Assembly: GCF_017798165.1 (NCBI RefSeq)
Contig: NZ_CP059068.1
Coordinates: 4,092,001-4,156,000 of the forward strand
Source of the DNA: Rhodoferax sp. AJA081-3
GTDB lineage: Bacteria > Pseudomonadota > Gammaproteobacteria > Burkholderiales > Burkholderiaceae_C
Reading direction: 5' to 3'
Length of the DNA: 64,000 bases
Below the pieces are notes generated by a model, which was given only the letters and a program-made list of their open reading frames with translations, was not told the DNA's origin and did not search any database. Made by a program: the position numbers and the translations under genes. Shown piece by piece: positions 1 to 8,691 of the stretch (the stretch's first letter is position 1; every line of letters starts with the position of its first letter).

Positions 1-305
1 TCTTCGGTCAGACCGTTGGGGTCTTTCCACAGTGCGATGTCGCGGGTCATGTTGACCTCTTGTGGCATCCAGTGGTTGGCGCAACTGGCTAAATATTTTT
101 CCCAGGCCCATTTGTATTTGAAGGGCACTAGCTGGTTCACATCAGTCTGGCCGTTGATGATGCGTTTGTCCGACGCCTTCATGCGTACGGGAACGGGGGA
201 CTTTGGGGGAGTGCTTTGCGCCCGCTCGACTGTCGGAGTTTCCGACGGCGTGAACGCAAAACTTGTTAGCGGTGTGGGCTTGACTTCTTCGTCCCAGGTC
301 AACAT
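1..305 (-). CDS. nrdB: Ribonucleoside-diphosphate reductase beta subunit (class Ia), N-terminal part only
   Basis: Reading leftward from an ATG at 305-303 there is an uninterrupted frame of 101 codons that leaves the window. It begins MLTWDEE and includes [26 protein letters not shown] and [10 protein letters not shown], which are typical of the N-terminus of NrdB, the subunit that carries the di-iron centre and tyrosyl radical. The metal ligands lie beyond the window. It follows nrdA on the same strand after 119 nt, as expected for an nrdAB operon making deoxyribonucleotides in the cytosol. The product is certain from the sequence and context; only the first third or so of the gene is visible. 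Confidence 0.93.
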   Translation of the reverse strand, partial: MLTWDEEVKPTPLTSFAFTPSETPTVERAQSTPPKSPVPVRMKASDKRIINGQTDVNQLVPFKYKWAWEKYLASCANHWMPQEVNMTRDIALWKDPNGLTE

Positions 306-424
306 AAATAATTCCAATCAGCGGATTATGAGAGCAGTGAAATGAAATGAAAAGTAATCATGCACTTCACTGCAAATATGTGTTGCTCAATAGCATCGCA
401 CTGCGTGCGATGCGCGGTTTGTTT

Positions 425-3349
425 TTATTGGCAAGACTCGCATGTTGGATCGTCGACGCCGCAAAATCTGATGTCGGTCGCAGCGTTCGTGGCCATCTCC
501 ATTTGCATTTGTGCAGCGGCTGCCGCAGCCTCCAACGCACTCGACGATCGCATAGAACCCTTGGCATCGTTGCCTGAGGAAACAGCGTTCATCTTGCCCG
601 CAGTGACGGTCGATTTTTCGGCGTGTGTGGCCGACATCGTGCGCAGGTAATAGGTGGTCTTCAGGCCACGCAGCCAGGCCAGCTTGTAGGTCTCGTCCAG
701 CTTTTTGCCTGATGCACCGGCCATGTAGATGTTCAGCGATTGCGCCTGGTCAATCCACTTCTGGCGGCGCGCAGCGGCTTCGACCAGCCACTGTGTCTCG
801 ACCTCGAAGGCGGTGGCGTAGAGCTGTTTGACTTCGGTGGGCACGCGGTCGATGGGACCGAGTGAGCCGTCGAAGTGTTTCAGGTCCATCACCATCACGT
901 CGTCCCACAGGCCCAGGCGCTTCAGGTCCTTGACCAGGTAGCCGTTGATAACGGTGAACTCGCCGGACAGGTTGGACTTGACCGACAGGTTGCCAAAGCT
1001 GGGCTCGATGGATGCATCCACACCAATGATGTTGGAAATGGTGGCGGTAGGCGCAATGGCCACGCAGTTGGAATTGCGCATGCCGTCCTGGGCGATCTTG
1101 TTGCGCAGGGCATTCCAGTCCAGCGTGGCGGAGCGGTCCACGTCCACATAACCTCCTCGTGCCGAGGCCAGCATATCCAGTGTGTCCAGCGGCAACACAC
1201 CCTTGTCCCACAAGGAGCCGCGGTAGGTGGAGTACTTGCCACGTTCCTTGGCCAGTTCAGTCGACGCCCAGTAGGCGTAGTAACAGATGGCTTCCATGGA
1301 TTCGTCGGCAAACTGCACGGCGGTTTCGCTGGCGTAAGGAATGCGCAGTTCGTACAGGCTGTCCTGGAAGGCCATGACACCCAGACCCACCGGACGGTGG
1401 CGCATATTGGAGTCGCGCGCCTTCTTGACCGCGTAGTAGTTGATGTCGATGACGTTGTCCAACATGCGCATGGCTGTGCTGATGGTGCGCTTGAGCTTGT
1501 CGTGGTCCAGCTTGCCATCCTTCAAATGCTGGCGCAGGTTGACGGAGCCCAGGTTGCAGACGGCGGTTTCGGTGTCTGAAGTGTTCAGCGTGATCTCGGT
1601 GCACAGGTTGCTGGAGTGCACGACGCCAGCGTGCTGCTGGGGCGAGCGCACATTGCAGGCATCCTTGAACGTGATCCAGGGGTGGCCAGTCTCGAACAAC
1701 ATCGTTAGCATCTTGCGCCACAGATCGCTGGCCTGGATGGTGCGGGCGGGTTTGATCTCACCACGTGCCGCCTTTTCTTCGTAGGCCACATAGGCCTTTT
1801 CGAACTCGGCGCCGAACAGATCGTGCAGATCGGGCACGTTGTTGGGGGAGAACAGGGTCCAGGTGCCCTTTTCCATGACGCGGCGCATGAACAGATCGGG
1901 GATCCAGTTAGCGGTGTTCATGTCGTGGGTGCGGCGGCGGTCATCACCGGTGTTCTTGCGCAGCTCCAGAAACTCTTCAATATCCAGGTGCCAGGTTTCC
2001 AGGTAGGTGCAGACCGCGCCTTTGCGTTTGCCGCCTTGGTTGACCGCGACGGCCGTGTCGTTGACGACCTTCAGGAAAGGCACGACGCCTTGCGACTCGC
2101 CATTTGTGCCCTTGATATGGGCGCCCAGTGCACGTACGCGTGTCCAGTCATTGCCCAGGCCGCCCGCAAATTTGGACAACAAGGCGTTTTCCTTGATGGA
2201 CTCGTAAATACCGTCCAGATCGTCCGGCACGGTGGTCAGGTAGCAGCTGGAGAGTTGCGAGCGCAGCGTGCCACTGTTGAACAGCGTCGGTGTGCTGGAC
2301 ATGAAGTCGAAGCGCGATAACACTTCGTAGAACTCGATGGCGCGGGCTTCGCGGTCGATCTCGTTCAACGACAGGCCCATGGCTACCCGCATGAAGAAGG
2401 CCTGGGGCAGCTCGATGCGGGTCTTGCCTTCGTGCAGGAAGTAACGGTCATACAGGGTCTGCAGGCCCAGATAGTCAAACTGCATGTCACGTTCTGCTTT
2501 CAGGGCCGCGCCCAGGCGGGGCAGGTCGAACTGCATCAGCCGCTCGTCCAGCAGCTCGGCGTTCACGCCGCGCTTGATGAAGCCAGGGAAGTAGTCGGTA
2601 TAGGCGCCCGCCATATCTGCAGGTGCCACGTCACGCCCCAGCACTTCGCGGGAAATCGTATGGAACAGCAGGCGTGCGGTTGCGTAGGTGTAGTCAGGGT
2701 CCTTTTCGATCAGCGTGCGGGCCGCCAGGATGGAGGCCTTGTAAACCTCGTCCATGGGCACACCGTCATACAGATTGCGCATGGTCTCGGCCAGAATGGG
2801 CTCTGCCTTGACATCGGCACCCAGGCCGGAGCAGGCGGTTTCGATCAGGCTCCTGAGCTGGTTCAGGTCCAGCACGATGCGTTGGCCGTTGTCGATGGCG
2901 TGCAGCACCGGTGCGGGAGGGGCTACTTCGGCCACGTGTTTGGCGCGCTCCTGGGCACGGCGCTCGCGGTACAACACATAAGCCCGTGCGATCTCGTGGT
3001 GGCCGCCGCGCATCAATCCGAGCTCTGCGTGGTCTTGTACGTCCTCAATATGGAAGGTGCCGCCGCCTGGGCGCGAGCGCACCAGCGCGCGGATGACCTG
3101 CTGGGTCAAGGCTTCGACCACTTCGCGTACGCTGGCAGACGCGGCGCCCTGGGTGCCATGCACGGCCAGGAAGGCCTTCATCATCGCCACGGCGATCTTG
3201 TTGGGTTCGAAGGGCACCACCGCGCCATTGCGGCGAATGATCTGGTAGTGGGCCAGATGGTTGATGCTGCCGCCTTCTGCAACCGTGTCGCTGTGTGATG
3301 ACAGTAGGGCGGTAGGTGCCAGTGGGGTGGTGCTTGAAACAGATTGCAT
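425..3349 (-). CDS. nrdA: Ribonucleoside-diphosphate reductase alpha subunit (class Ia)
   Basis: 974 residues. This is the catalytic subunit that reduces ribonucleoside diphosphates. An ATP-cone lies near the N-terminus (RRNGAVVPFEPNKIAVAM), so allosteric activity control by ATP/dATP is expected. Active-site residues are present: the C369 and C598 redox pair, N-L-C583-T-E585 carrying the radical cysteine and glutamate, and the C-terminal shuttle pair C970/C973 (CESC). The frame is open further upstream to 3475, but the ATG at 3349 is preceded by GAGG at 5 nt, whereas the upstream extension would overlap the promoter and NrdR boxes. The start at 3349 is therefore preferred. nrdB follows on the same strand. 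Confidence 0.97.
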   Translation of the reverse strand: MQSVSSTTPLAPTALLSSHSDTVAEGGSINHLAHYQIIRRNGAVVPFEPNKIAVAMMKAFLAVHGTQGAASASVREVVEALTQQVIRALVRSRPGGGTFHIEDVQDHAELGLMRGGHHEIARAYVLYRERRAQERAKHVAEVAPPAPVLHAIDNGQRIVLDLNQLRSLIETACSGLGADVKAEPILAETMRNLYDGVPMDEVYKASILAARTLIEKDPDYTYATARLLFHTISREVLGRDVAPADMAGAYTDYFPGFIKRGVNAELLDERLMQFDLPRLGAALKAERDMQFDYLGLQTLYDRYFLHEGKTRIELPQAFFMRVAMGLSLNEIDREARAIEFYEVLSRFDFMSSTPTLFNSGTLRSQLSSCYLTTVPDDLDGIYESIKENALLSKFAGGLGNDWTRVRALGAHIKGTNGESQGVVPFLKVVNDTAVAVNQGGKRKGAVCTYLETWHLDIEEFLELRKNTGDDRRRTHDMNTANWIPDLFMRRVMEKGTWTLFSPNNVPDLHDLFGAEFEKAYVAYEEKAARGEIKPARTIQASDLWRKMLTMLFETGHPWITFKDACNVRSPQQHAGVVHSSNLCTEITLNTSDTETAVCNLGSVNLRQHLKDGKLDHDKLKRTISTAMRMLDNVIDINYYAVKKARDSNMRHRPVGLGVMAFQDSLYELRIPYASETAVQFADESMEAICYYAYWASTELAKERGKYSTYRGSLWDKGVLPLDTLDMLASARGGYVDVDRSATLDWNALRNKIAQDGMRNSNCVAIAPTATISNIIGVDASIEPSFGNLSVKSNLSGEFTVINGYLVKDLKRLGLWDDVMVMDLKHFDGSLGPIDRVPTEVKQLYATAFEVETQWLVEAAARRQKWIDQAQSLNIYMAGASGKKLDETYKLAWLRGLKTTYYLRTMSATHAEKSTVTAGKMNAVSSGNDAKGSMRSSSALEAAAAAAQMQMEMATNAATDIRFCGVDDPTCESCQ

Positions 3350-3444
3350 GGATTCCTCGTCTAAATGGCTGTTTTTTTGGGGCTTGGCAAGGTGCTGTGG
3401 CCGCCTTTGATATGCATTTATCGAAAGAGCGGTAAAGACAGGGC

Positions 3445-3460
3445 ACACTATATATGGGGT
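3445..3460 (-). promoter_or_regulatory. NrdR box 1 (promoter-proximal)
   Basis: The plus strand reads ACACTATATATGGGGT. It matches the 16-nt NrdR consensus (acacwatatatwgtgt) at about 14 of 16 positions and covers the -10 element of the nrdA promoter. NrdR is an ATP/dATP-sensing repressor of ribonucleotide reductase genes; its own gene is not in this window. Confidence 0.75.
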
Positions 3461-3475
3461 CTGTAGTGCTTGCAA
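3447..3475 (-). promoter_or_regulatory. Probable sigma-70 promoter of nrdAB
   Basis: On the minus strand, TTGCAA (3475-3470, 4 of 6 to the -35 consensus) is followed after exactly 17 nt by TATAGT (3452-3447, 5 of 6 to the -10 consensus). The predicted start of transcription near 3440 would give a leader of about 90 nt before the nrdA ATG. The -10 hexamer lies inside the first NrdR box and the second box lies just upstream of the -35, which is the usual repression layout. Confidence 0.65.
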
Positions 3476-3476
3476 G

Positions 3477-3492
3477 CCACTACCGGTAGTGT
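3477..3492 (-). promoter_or_regulatory. NrdR box 2 (promoter-distal)
   Basis: The plus strand reads CCACTACCGGTAGTGT, a near-perfect palindrome with conserved outer bases (CACTA and TAGTG) and a divergent GC core. It begins 32 bp from the start of box 1, about three helical turns. This matches the established pairing of NrdR boxes at 31-32 bp centre to centre, so the spacing supports a site that would be weak alone. Confidence 0.7.
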
Positions 3493-3740
3493 ACCCGTGC
3501 GCAATCGCTGCCTTGGGCCCAGGCGCACTAAATGCTCAGAACGACCACACAGTTGTGGGCTTGTAGTTGTGGGCATGGTCCGCAGCCCGTGCCCATCGGT
3601 GGTGTGTGAACGAAAGGCCAATACACATGCGGTTTGCGAGCGGGTTTGGCTTGCCGGACCGCATGGAGCCACGCATTGCGTCGTGTCAGCGTTGGTGGGG
3701 TCGTTTGTGCGTTATGTGCGCCATACAGGCGCAGCGCGCA
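3493..3740. other. Intergenic stretch between ampD and the nrdAB promoter
   Basis: No convincing gene was found. Open frames here lack ribosome binding sites and resemble no family I recognise. The only structure noticed is a tandem direct repeat: AGTTGTGGGC at 3551-3560 and again at 3565-3574, a 14-bp period. It could be a further regulator site for nrdAB or chance. Confidence 0.4.
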
Positions 3741-4349
3741 TCAGGCACCTGCTTTGCGCAGTACGCCTTCGGGAAAACACTGATCTTCCCGCTGCAGATA
3801 ATTTTGTAACAAATTCCAATCCAGACCGGGGCCGGGGTCGGCCTTGCGCCCGGGCGCGATGTGCTCATGCCCGGCGATATGGGCGATAGGGTAACGACGG
3901 CTGATAGCCAGATGCAGTTCTGCCAATGCCTGGTACTGCGCAACCTCAAACGTGTCGCCCTCCAGGCCTTCCAGTTCTATGCCGATGGAGTCATCGTTGC
4001 AGTTGCTGCGACCACGGTACTGCGATGCGCCGGCGTGCCAGGCACGGTCATCACAGCTGACAAATTGCCAGATGGCTCCGGTACGCTGCACATAAAAGTG
4101 CGCCGACACCTGCAGCCCTTCAATTTGCTTGAAGTAAGGGTGTAGTTCCCAATCCAGGCGGTTGGTAAACAGGTCTTGTACCTCGTGGCCGCCGTAGACT
4201 CCGGGTGGCAGGCTGATGGAGTGCAGTACCAGCAGGTCAATACATGCCTCAGCAGGTCTGGTTCCAAAATTTGGCGATGCCAGCCAGTGTGCAGGCCGGT
4301 AACGGCCGCCATGCCAGAGCTCGGTATCTGGCAGTGCGGGGTTACTCAT
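3741..4349 (-). CDS. ampD: 1,6-anhydro-N-acetylmuramoyl-L-alanine amidase
   Basis: 202 residues from the chosen ATG. AmpD cleaves the amide bond of 1,6-anhydro-muropeptides in the cytosol during cell-wall recycling and so lowers the signal for AmpR-controlled beta-lactamase. The Zn ligands fall in LLVLHSISLPPG (H43), AGHEHIAPGRK (H161) and KADPGPGLDW (D171), with the same spacing as in E. coli AmpD. SIGIELEG and DRAWHAGASQY are also family motifs. Three ATGs are possible (4373, 4361, 4349). The last is preceded by GGA and overlaps the pilR stop by 8 nt, so translation is probably coupled. It is the last gene of the corE-like/pilS/pilR operon. Confidence 0.93.
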   Translation of the reverse strand: MSNPALPDTELWHGGRYRPAHWLASPNFGTRPAEACIDLLVLHSISLPPGVYGGHEVQDLFTNRLDWELHPYFKQIEGLQVSAHFYVQRTGAIWQFVSCDDRAWHAGASQYRGRSNCNDDSIGIELEGLEGDTFEVAQYQALAELHLAISRRYPIAHIAGHEHIAPGRKADPGPGLDWNLLQNYLQREDQCFPEGVLRKAGA

Positions 4350-5841
4350 CGGGTCCGTCATCGCGGGGGGCATCGATTTTCAGACGTGCGATGCGGTAGC
4401 GTATTTGCCGCAGACTAAGGCCCAGCCGTGTGGCGGCCAGCGTCCGGTTGAAGTTGGTTTCCTTCAGGCACTTGACCAGGATCTCGCGCTCCTGCTGGTC
4501 CAGGTGGCTCTGCAAGTCGGACGGCAGGGAGATGTCGCTGGCTGTAGCCGCCTTGGTCAAACGCTGGGTCGTTTCAGGTGCAGTCACCGCATCAATCGGG
4601 TCTGCAAGGGGCGCTGGGCGACTGTCTCTGGCCGGCTGCAAATCGTCCAGTTGCAGGGTTTCGCCGTCGCACAAGGCGACCGCACGGTGCAACAGATTCT
4701 CCAGTTCACGCACATTCCCATGCAACGGCAACTGCGCGAGCTGCTCCATGCTGCCAGCCGCCAGCTCGGGTACAGCCATCTGGGATTCTTCGGCGATGCG
4801 TGACAACAAGGCCCTGCACAAAGCCGGCAGGTCTTCGCTGCGCTCACGCAGTGGCGGTATCACGATGTCAATCACATTGAGCCGGTAGAAAAGATCCTGG
4901 CGGAAGCGGCCCGCTGCGACCTCGGCGGGCAGGTCTTTGTGGGTGGCGCTCACAATGCGGACATCGACTGTTTCTTCCTGGTTGGAGCCCACGGGGCGTA
5001 CACAGCGTTCCTGTATGGCGCGCAGCAACTTGGACTGCATGGCCAGCGGGAGATCGCCAATTTCATCCAGAAACAAGGTGCCACCTTTTGCGGCCTGGAA
5101 GAAGCCTTCGCGGTCCTGCACCGATCCGGTATAGGCGCCTTTCTTGGCACCAAAGAACTCGGACTCCAACAGATTTTCGGGGATGGCACTGCAATTGACG
5201 GCTACCCAGGGGCCGGCGGCGCGGTGGCTGGTTGCATGCAAGGCACTGGCGACCAGTTCTTTACCGGTGCCGGATTCTCCGCGGATCAAAACCGGCGCCA
5301 TGCTGCGTGCTACTTTGACAATGCGGTCTTTGACGCTGCGCATGGCCACCGATTCACCGGCCAACCGGGCCAGCGCCGCTTGTCCGTGGTTGTTGGACGC
5401 CGCTGTGTCCGATAGCCTGGCATCCGTGGCTCTCCTGGCGGGGCCAGCCTTTAAAACATTCCCTTGCACGGCCGATGCGATAGCCGTACGAAACTGCTTC
5501 AGGTCTACCGGTTTGGTGAGGTAATCGAAGGCGCCTGCCTTCAGCGACTCCACCGCGTTTTCTGCCGATCCATGGGCCGTGATGACAATGCTGCGCTCGG
5601 AGCGGTGCTGGGTCTTCATATGGCTCAGGATCTCGGTGCCCAGGCCGTCGGGCAGGCGCATGTCGGTGATGACGACGTCAAAGCGCTGTGCGTTGAGAAG
5701 CTGCATGGCTTCCTGTACGCTGCCTGCCGTGTCCACCCGGTAGCCCTCACGCAATAGCGTGAGCTCATACAGAGTGCGCAGATCGGGCTCGTCGTCGATC
5801 ACCAGGATCTGGGCGTTGTTCAATACAGCGTGGGTTGCCAT
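4342..5841 (-). CDS. pilR: Sigma-54-dependent response regulator of type IV pilus genes
   Basis: 499 residues with the NtrC layout. The receiver domain (about 10-125) has acidic D16/D17, phospho-acceptor D60 and K110. The AAA+ domain has Walker A GESGTGKE and Walker B GGTLFLDEIGD. A Fis-type helix-turn-helix lies at the C-terminus (NRTLAATRLGLSLRQIRYRI). Phosphorylated PilR activates sigma-54 promoters, classically pilA. The sigma-54 contact loop reads GAYTGS, where most family members have GAFTGA. The ATG overlaps the end of pilS by 22 nt, and the PilS partner makes the assignment firm. No pilA is in the window. Confidence 0.92.
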   Translation of the reverse strand: MATHAVLNNAQILVIDDEPDLRTLYELTLLREGYRVDTAGSVQEAMQLLNAQRFDVVITDMRLPDGLGTEILSHMKTQHRSERSIVITAHGSAENAVESLKAGAFDYLTKPVDLKQFRTAIASAVQGNVLKAGPARRATDARLSDTAASNNHGQAALARLAGESVAMRSVKDRIVKVARSMAPVLIRGESGTGKELVASALHATSHRAAGPWVAVNCSAIPENLLESEFFGAKKGAYTGSVQDREGFFQAAKGGTLFLDEIGDLPLAMQSKLLRAIQERCVRPVGSNQEETVDVRIVSATHKDLPAEVAAGRFRQDLFYRLNVIDIVIPPLRERSEDLPALCRALLSRIAEESQMAVPELAAGSMEQLAQLPLHGNVRELENLLHRAVALCDGETLQLDDLQPARDSRPAPLADPIDAVTAPETTQRLTKAATASDISLPSDLQSHLDQQEREILVKCLKETNFNRTLAATRLGLSLRQIRYRIARLKIDAPRDDGPDE

Positions 5842-7580
5842 GGGGTGGTGGTCGTTTCTGCCGATGGCGGATTATCCGGGGATTCAGCCCGCCTGAATGT
5901 AACCACAAATTCGTTTCCCTCGGTCGCCTGCCCGCGTGCGCTGCGCACCGTGCGTTGGTAGACCAGTGCGGCGTCGTGGCGTTCACACAACTCCCTGCAG
6001 ATATACAGGCCCAGGCCGCTGGAGCGGCTGTCGGACGAAAAAAAGGGTTCGAACAAATGCCGCTCTACCGACTGGTCCATGGGGGGCGAGTCACTCCACA
6101 CCGACACGGTCGCGTGCTGTTCATCACTGAGACCTGGGAAAACCTGTATGGCATCGGCCTGTTCTTCGGTGTGGCGGCGTGCGTTGTCCAGCAAATTGAC
6201 CAATACACGCCGCAGATGCTCGGTGTCAAAGCGCACACCAATCGTTGGGTCGCCGGGGTGTAATGTCAGACGCTGTTGGCTGCCGGTCTGTGTGGACCAG
6301 TCGCTGCAGATGCGGTGTATCGACGTGTCCAATGGCACGGTCGGCACCAGGTAGCTCGGGTCATAGGGCTGCACCCGGGAGATATTCAGAATGTCGTTGA
6401 CGATTTTCTCCAACCGCTTGGCGTTCTGACCGACCATGGTGGTCAGTTTCTTCAGTCTGGGGTCGGAAATGTCTTCTTCCAGCAGGGCATTGGCCTGTGC
6501 AATGGCCGACAGCGGGTTGCGTATTTCGTGCGCCACGGCCGTCGACAAGCGCCCCATGCTGGCCAGCCTTTCTGTGCGAACACGGGCCTCCAGCTCGCGC
6601 TGGTCCTGCAGAAAAAGCACACACAGGCTGTCGCCGGGTTGGCCCGGATATGCGGCCAACCGGGCGCGGGCATGCACGCGGCGTGGGCCTTCGTTGCCGT
6701 GGCGGATAGTGACATCTTCTTCCTGGCTATGGCCGGTACCCACACACAGGCGGGTCAGGCTGACCAGGGGACGCCACCCCACTTCATCGTTCAAATCAAA
6801 AACCTGGGCGCGCAGGGCCAACTGGGAACCCAGCAGTTGGCGCGCAGCCGGATTGGCTGCACGCACACTGCCGCGCCCATCCACCACAATGACGCCGTCG
6901 GGCAGGGATTCGATGACCAATTCGTTGACCTGGCGTTGCAGGGTCGCCAACAGATCGCTTTGCCGCGCACGCAGCTCCTCGTTGGTCAGCCGGGTTGACA
7001 GCTGGTTAGACAGCCACGCAATGGCAAAGTAGCCAACCCCACTGAGCGCAGTCTGTGCGAAATAGGGTGTCCCACCCACCGGCCCTTTCAGGTAAGACAA
7101 CAATGCCTCCGCGAGCATCAGCACGGTGATACCGGCCGCGGTCCCTAATGCCAGGCGCAGCGAGCCTAATACCGATGCCACCAGTATCGGCAGCGCAAAC
7201 AACGGGGTGTAGTTGATGCTTGTGCCGCTGTTGCCCTGCAGTATTTGCAAGGCTGAAAAAGTCAACAAATCCAGTCCGACCAGTGCACCCCAGACCCGGT
7301 TAAAAGATTGCCCCAAGGGGCGGGGTCTGACGAACAACTTGCTGGCCAAGGTGCCGATTAAGTAGGCCGCACTGATGGCAATCTGTGCGTTGCTGTTTGC
7401 GGTGCCTGTCAGGTACAGGGCTGTTTGCAATACCACCAACACCACACCCAAAACGAGACGGGCGGTCATGAAACCCTGCCACTGGCGTGCTAGTTCGTAG
7501 GTGTCTTCTGCCGCTCGCGCAGGCGCGGCGGGCACCAGGGGGTCAAACCATGATGGGGTGGCTTGTGCGGGCTCGTGCAC
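5820..7580 (-). CDS. pilS: Sensor histidine kinase of the PilS-PilR system
   Basis: 586 residues with a GTG start. The N-terminal third (about 38-205) holds roughly six hydrophobic membrane segments, as in PilS. A PAS-like region (VNELVIESLPDGVIVVDGRG) follows, then the H-box VAHEIRNPLS with H351, an N-box (VNLLDNARRH) and a G-box (SSGLGLYICREL). It should phosphorylate PilR. The GTG lies only 3 nt after the stop of the upstream small gene, consistent with one transcript with the corE-like gene, pilR and ampD. The signal sensed cannot be read from the sequence; in Pseudomonas PilS senses pilin in the membrane. Confidence 0.92.
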   Translation of the reverse strand: MHEPAQATPSWFDPLVPAAPARAAEDTYELARQWQGFMTARLVLGVVLVVLQTALYLTGTANSNAQIAISAAYLIGTLASKLFVRPRPLGQSFNRVWGALVGLDLLTFSALQILQGNSGTSINYTPLFALPILVASVLGSLRLALGTAAGITVLMLAEALLSYLKGPVGGTPYFAQTALSGVGYFAIAWLSNQLSTRLTNEELRARQSDLLATLQRQVNELVIESLPDGVIVVDGRGSVRAANPAARQLLGSQLALRAQVFDLNDEVGWRPLVSLTRLCVGTGHSQEEDVTIRHGNEGPRRVHARARLAAYPGQPGDSLCVLFLQDQRELEARVRTERLASMGRLSTAVAHEIRNPLSAIAQANALLEEDISDPRLKKLTTMVGQNAKRLEKIVNDILNISRVQPYDPSYLVPTVPLDTSIHRICSDWSTQTGSQQRLTLHPGDPTIGVRFDTEHLRRVLVNLLDNARRHTEEQADAIQVFPGLSDEQHATVSVWSDSPPMDQSVERHLFEPFFSSDSRSSGLGLYICRELCERHDAALVYQRTVRSARGQATEGNEFVVTFRRAESPDNPPSAETTTTPWQPTLY

Positions 7581-7583
7581 TTT

Positions 7584-7811
7584 TCAGGGCTCGCAGTGCT
7601 GTCGGTGGGCTACGCTGCAGTACTGCCCCAGCGTGCCAGCCAATGCGTCATGGACCGGCACATGCATGCCGCAGTGGTGGCAGGCCACCATGCCAATGGA
7701 CTTGGGTGTGTTTGTCTTGGTGCGGGGGGTGTTGCGGCGGCGTGTTTCGCGCCAGACGCGCCAGCGCCAGGCCAACACCAGCACAACCAGGAAAACGAGT
7801 AAAAACCTCAC
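7584..7811 (-). CDS. Small membrane-anchored PP0621-type protein with a Cys/His cluster
   Basis: 75 residues. The GTG at 7811 overlaps the upstream stop as GTGA, which fixes the start; an in-frame extension to 7964 would lie inside the neighbour. Residues 2-16 form one membrane helix (FLLVFLVVLVLAW), followed by an Arg-rich stretch. C44-x2-C47, C65 and C73 with nearby histidines look like a small zinc-binding ribbon. It resembles the PP0621 family, which is commonly found beside pilS; its function is unknown. The position inside a pilus-control operon suggests a membrane-associated accessory role, but nothing shows this directly. Confidence 0.8.
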   Translation of the reverse strand: MRFLLVFLVVLVLAWRWRVWRETRRRNTPRTKTNTPKSIGMVACHHCGMHVPVHDALAGTLGQYCSVAHRQHCEP

Positions 7812-8611
7812 GGTGTGCGGCCCAGGACAATTTCCATCACAAAACGCGACCCCACATAGGCCAATAACAGCAATGCCGAGCCTGCATACAACACATGGAC
7901 GGCGCGTTTGCCGCGCCAGCCAAAAAAGGATCGCCCCACCAGCAGGCCGGCAAAGGTCAGCCACGCCAGGCTGGACAACACAGTCTTGTGGTCCCAGCGC
8001 CAGGCATGGCCGTGGCCATACAAGGATTCGCTAAACAAAAAACCCGCCAGCAGGGTGGCGCTGAGCAATACAAATCCGGCACCCACAAAACGGTAGGTGA
8101 GCCGCTCCAGTGTCAGCAGCGGCAGCCCGCTGTGCGGATCCTGGGCATGGCGTATACGCGCCTCGGCCCGGGTCATGAACCAGGCATGCACCACGGCAAT
8201 GCCAAACAGTCCGTAACACGCGACGCCAAACGCCAGGTGCACGGCCAGCCATGCAGAGGCCGTCACCGGCATGGGTCCACCGGGAAAGAAGAAGCCGGCG
8301 AGCACGGCAGCTGCCCCCACCACGCACAGCGTCCAGCGGGTGGGGAGTTGGGGGAAAATCTGGCTTTCCACCGCGTAGACAGCCGCCACCAGCCATGCCG
8401 TGACCGACATGGCGGTGGCAAACCCGAAGTGGGGACTATCACCCAGCAGGGTGATGGCCAGCACCGCACCGTGTAACACCCAGGCCGCAGCCACCCACAC
8501 GCGGGCTGCGCCTTCGTTCACCCGTGCAGTGCGGATGGCAGGCCAAGCGTAAGCCGCGGCGGCCAAAACCGACAGGATCAGACTCAGGGGAGGCGCACTG
8601 GCTAAAATCAT
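7808..8611 (-). CDS. Inner-membrane CcsA/CorE (YpjD)-like protein
   Basis: 267 residues with about eight transmembrane helices. The segment WLAVHLAFGVACYGLFGIAVVHAW and the C-terminal region with WRWDHKTVLSSLAWLTF correspond to the haem-handling cytochrome c assembly (CcsA) fold. The E. coli relative YpjD/CorE also lies divergently next to ffh, and that neighbourhood is kept here. An ATG at 8611 is preferred over the GTG two codons upstream. It is the first gene of the operon leading into pilS-pilR. Either a role in cytochrome c assembly or in cation export has been proposed for such proteins; the sequence does not decide. Confidence 0.85.
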   Translation of the reverse strand: MILASAPPLSLILSVLAAAAYAWPAIRTARVNEGAARVWVAAAWVLHGAVLAITLLGDSPHFGFATAMSVTAWLVAAVYAVESQIFPQLPTRWTLCVVGAAAVLAGFFFPGGPMPVTASAWLAVHLAFGVACYGLFGIAVVHAWFMTRAEARIRHAQDPHSGLPLLTLERLTYRFVGAGFVLLSATLLAGFLFSESLYGHGHAWRWDHKTVLSSLAWLTFAGLLVGRSFFGWRGKRAVHVLYAGSALLLLAYVGSRFVMEIVLGRTP

Positions 8612-8691
8612 GGGCACAGTTTAGCGTTTTGCTCTTTGCCGGCCCCTGCTGGCGTTCACACTGGGTTCCGTGCAACGGAATACATCTTCTT

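Noticed and set aside
3349..3475. N-terminal extension of NrdA to 3475
   Set aside because: It would place the promoter and NrdR box 1 inside the coding region; the ATG at 3349 has a ribosome site.
3470..3889. Plus-strand open frame across the nrdA-ampD gap
   Set aside because: It runs through the NrdR boxes and into ampD antisense, with no ribosome site or recognisable product.
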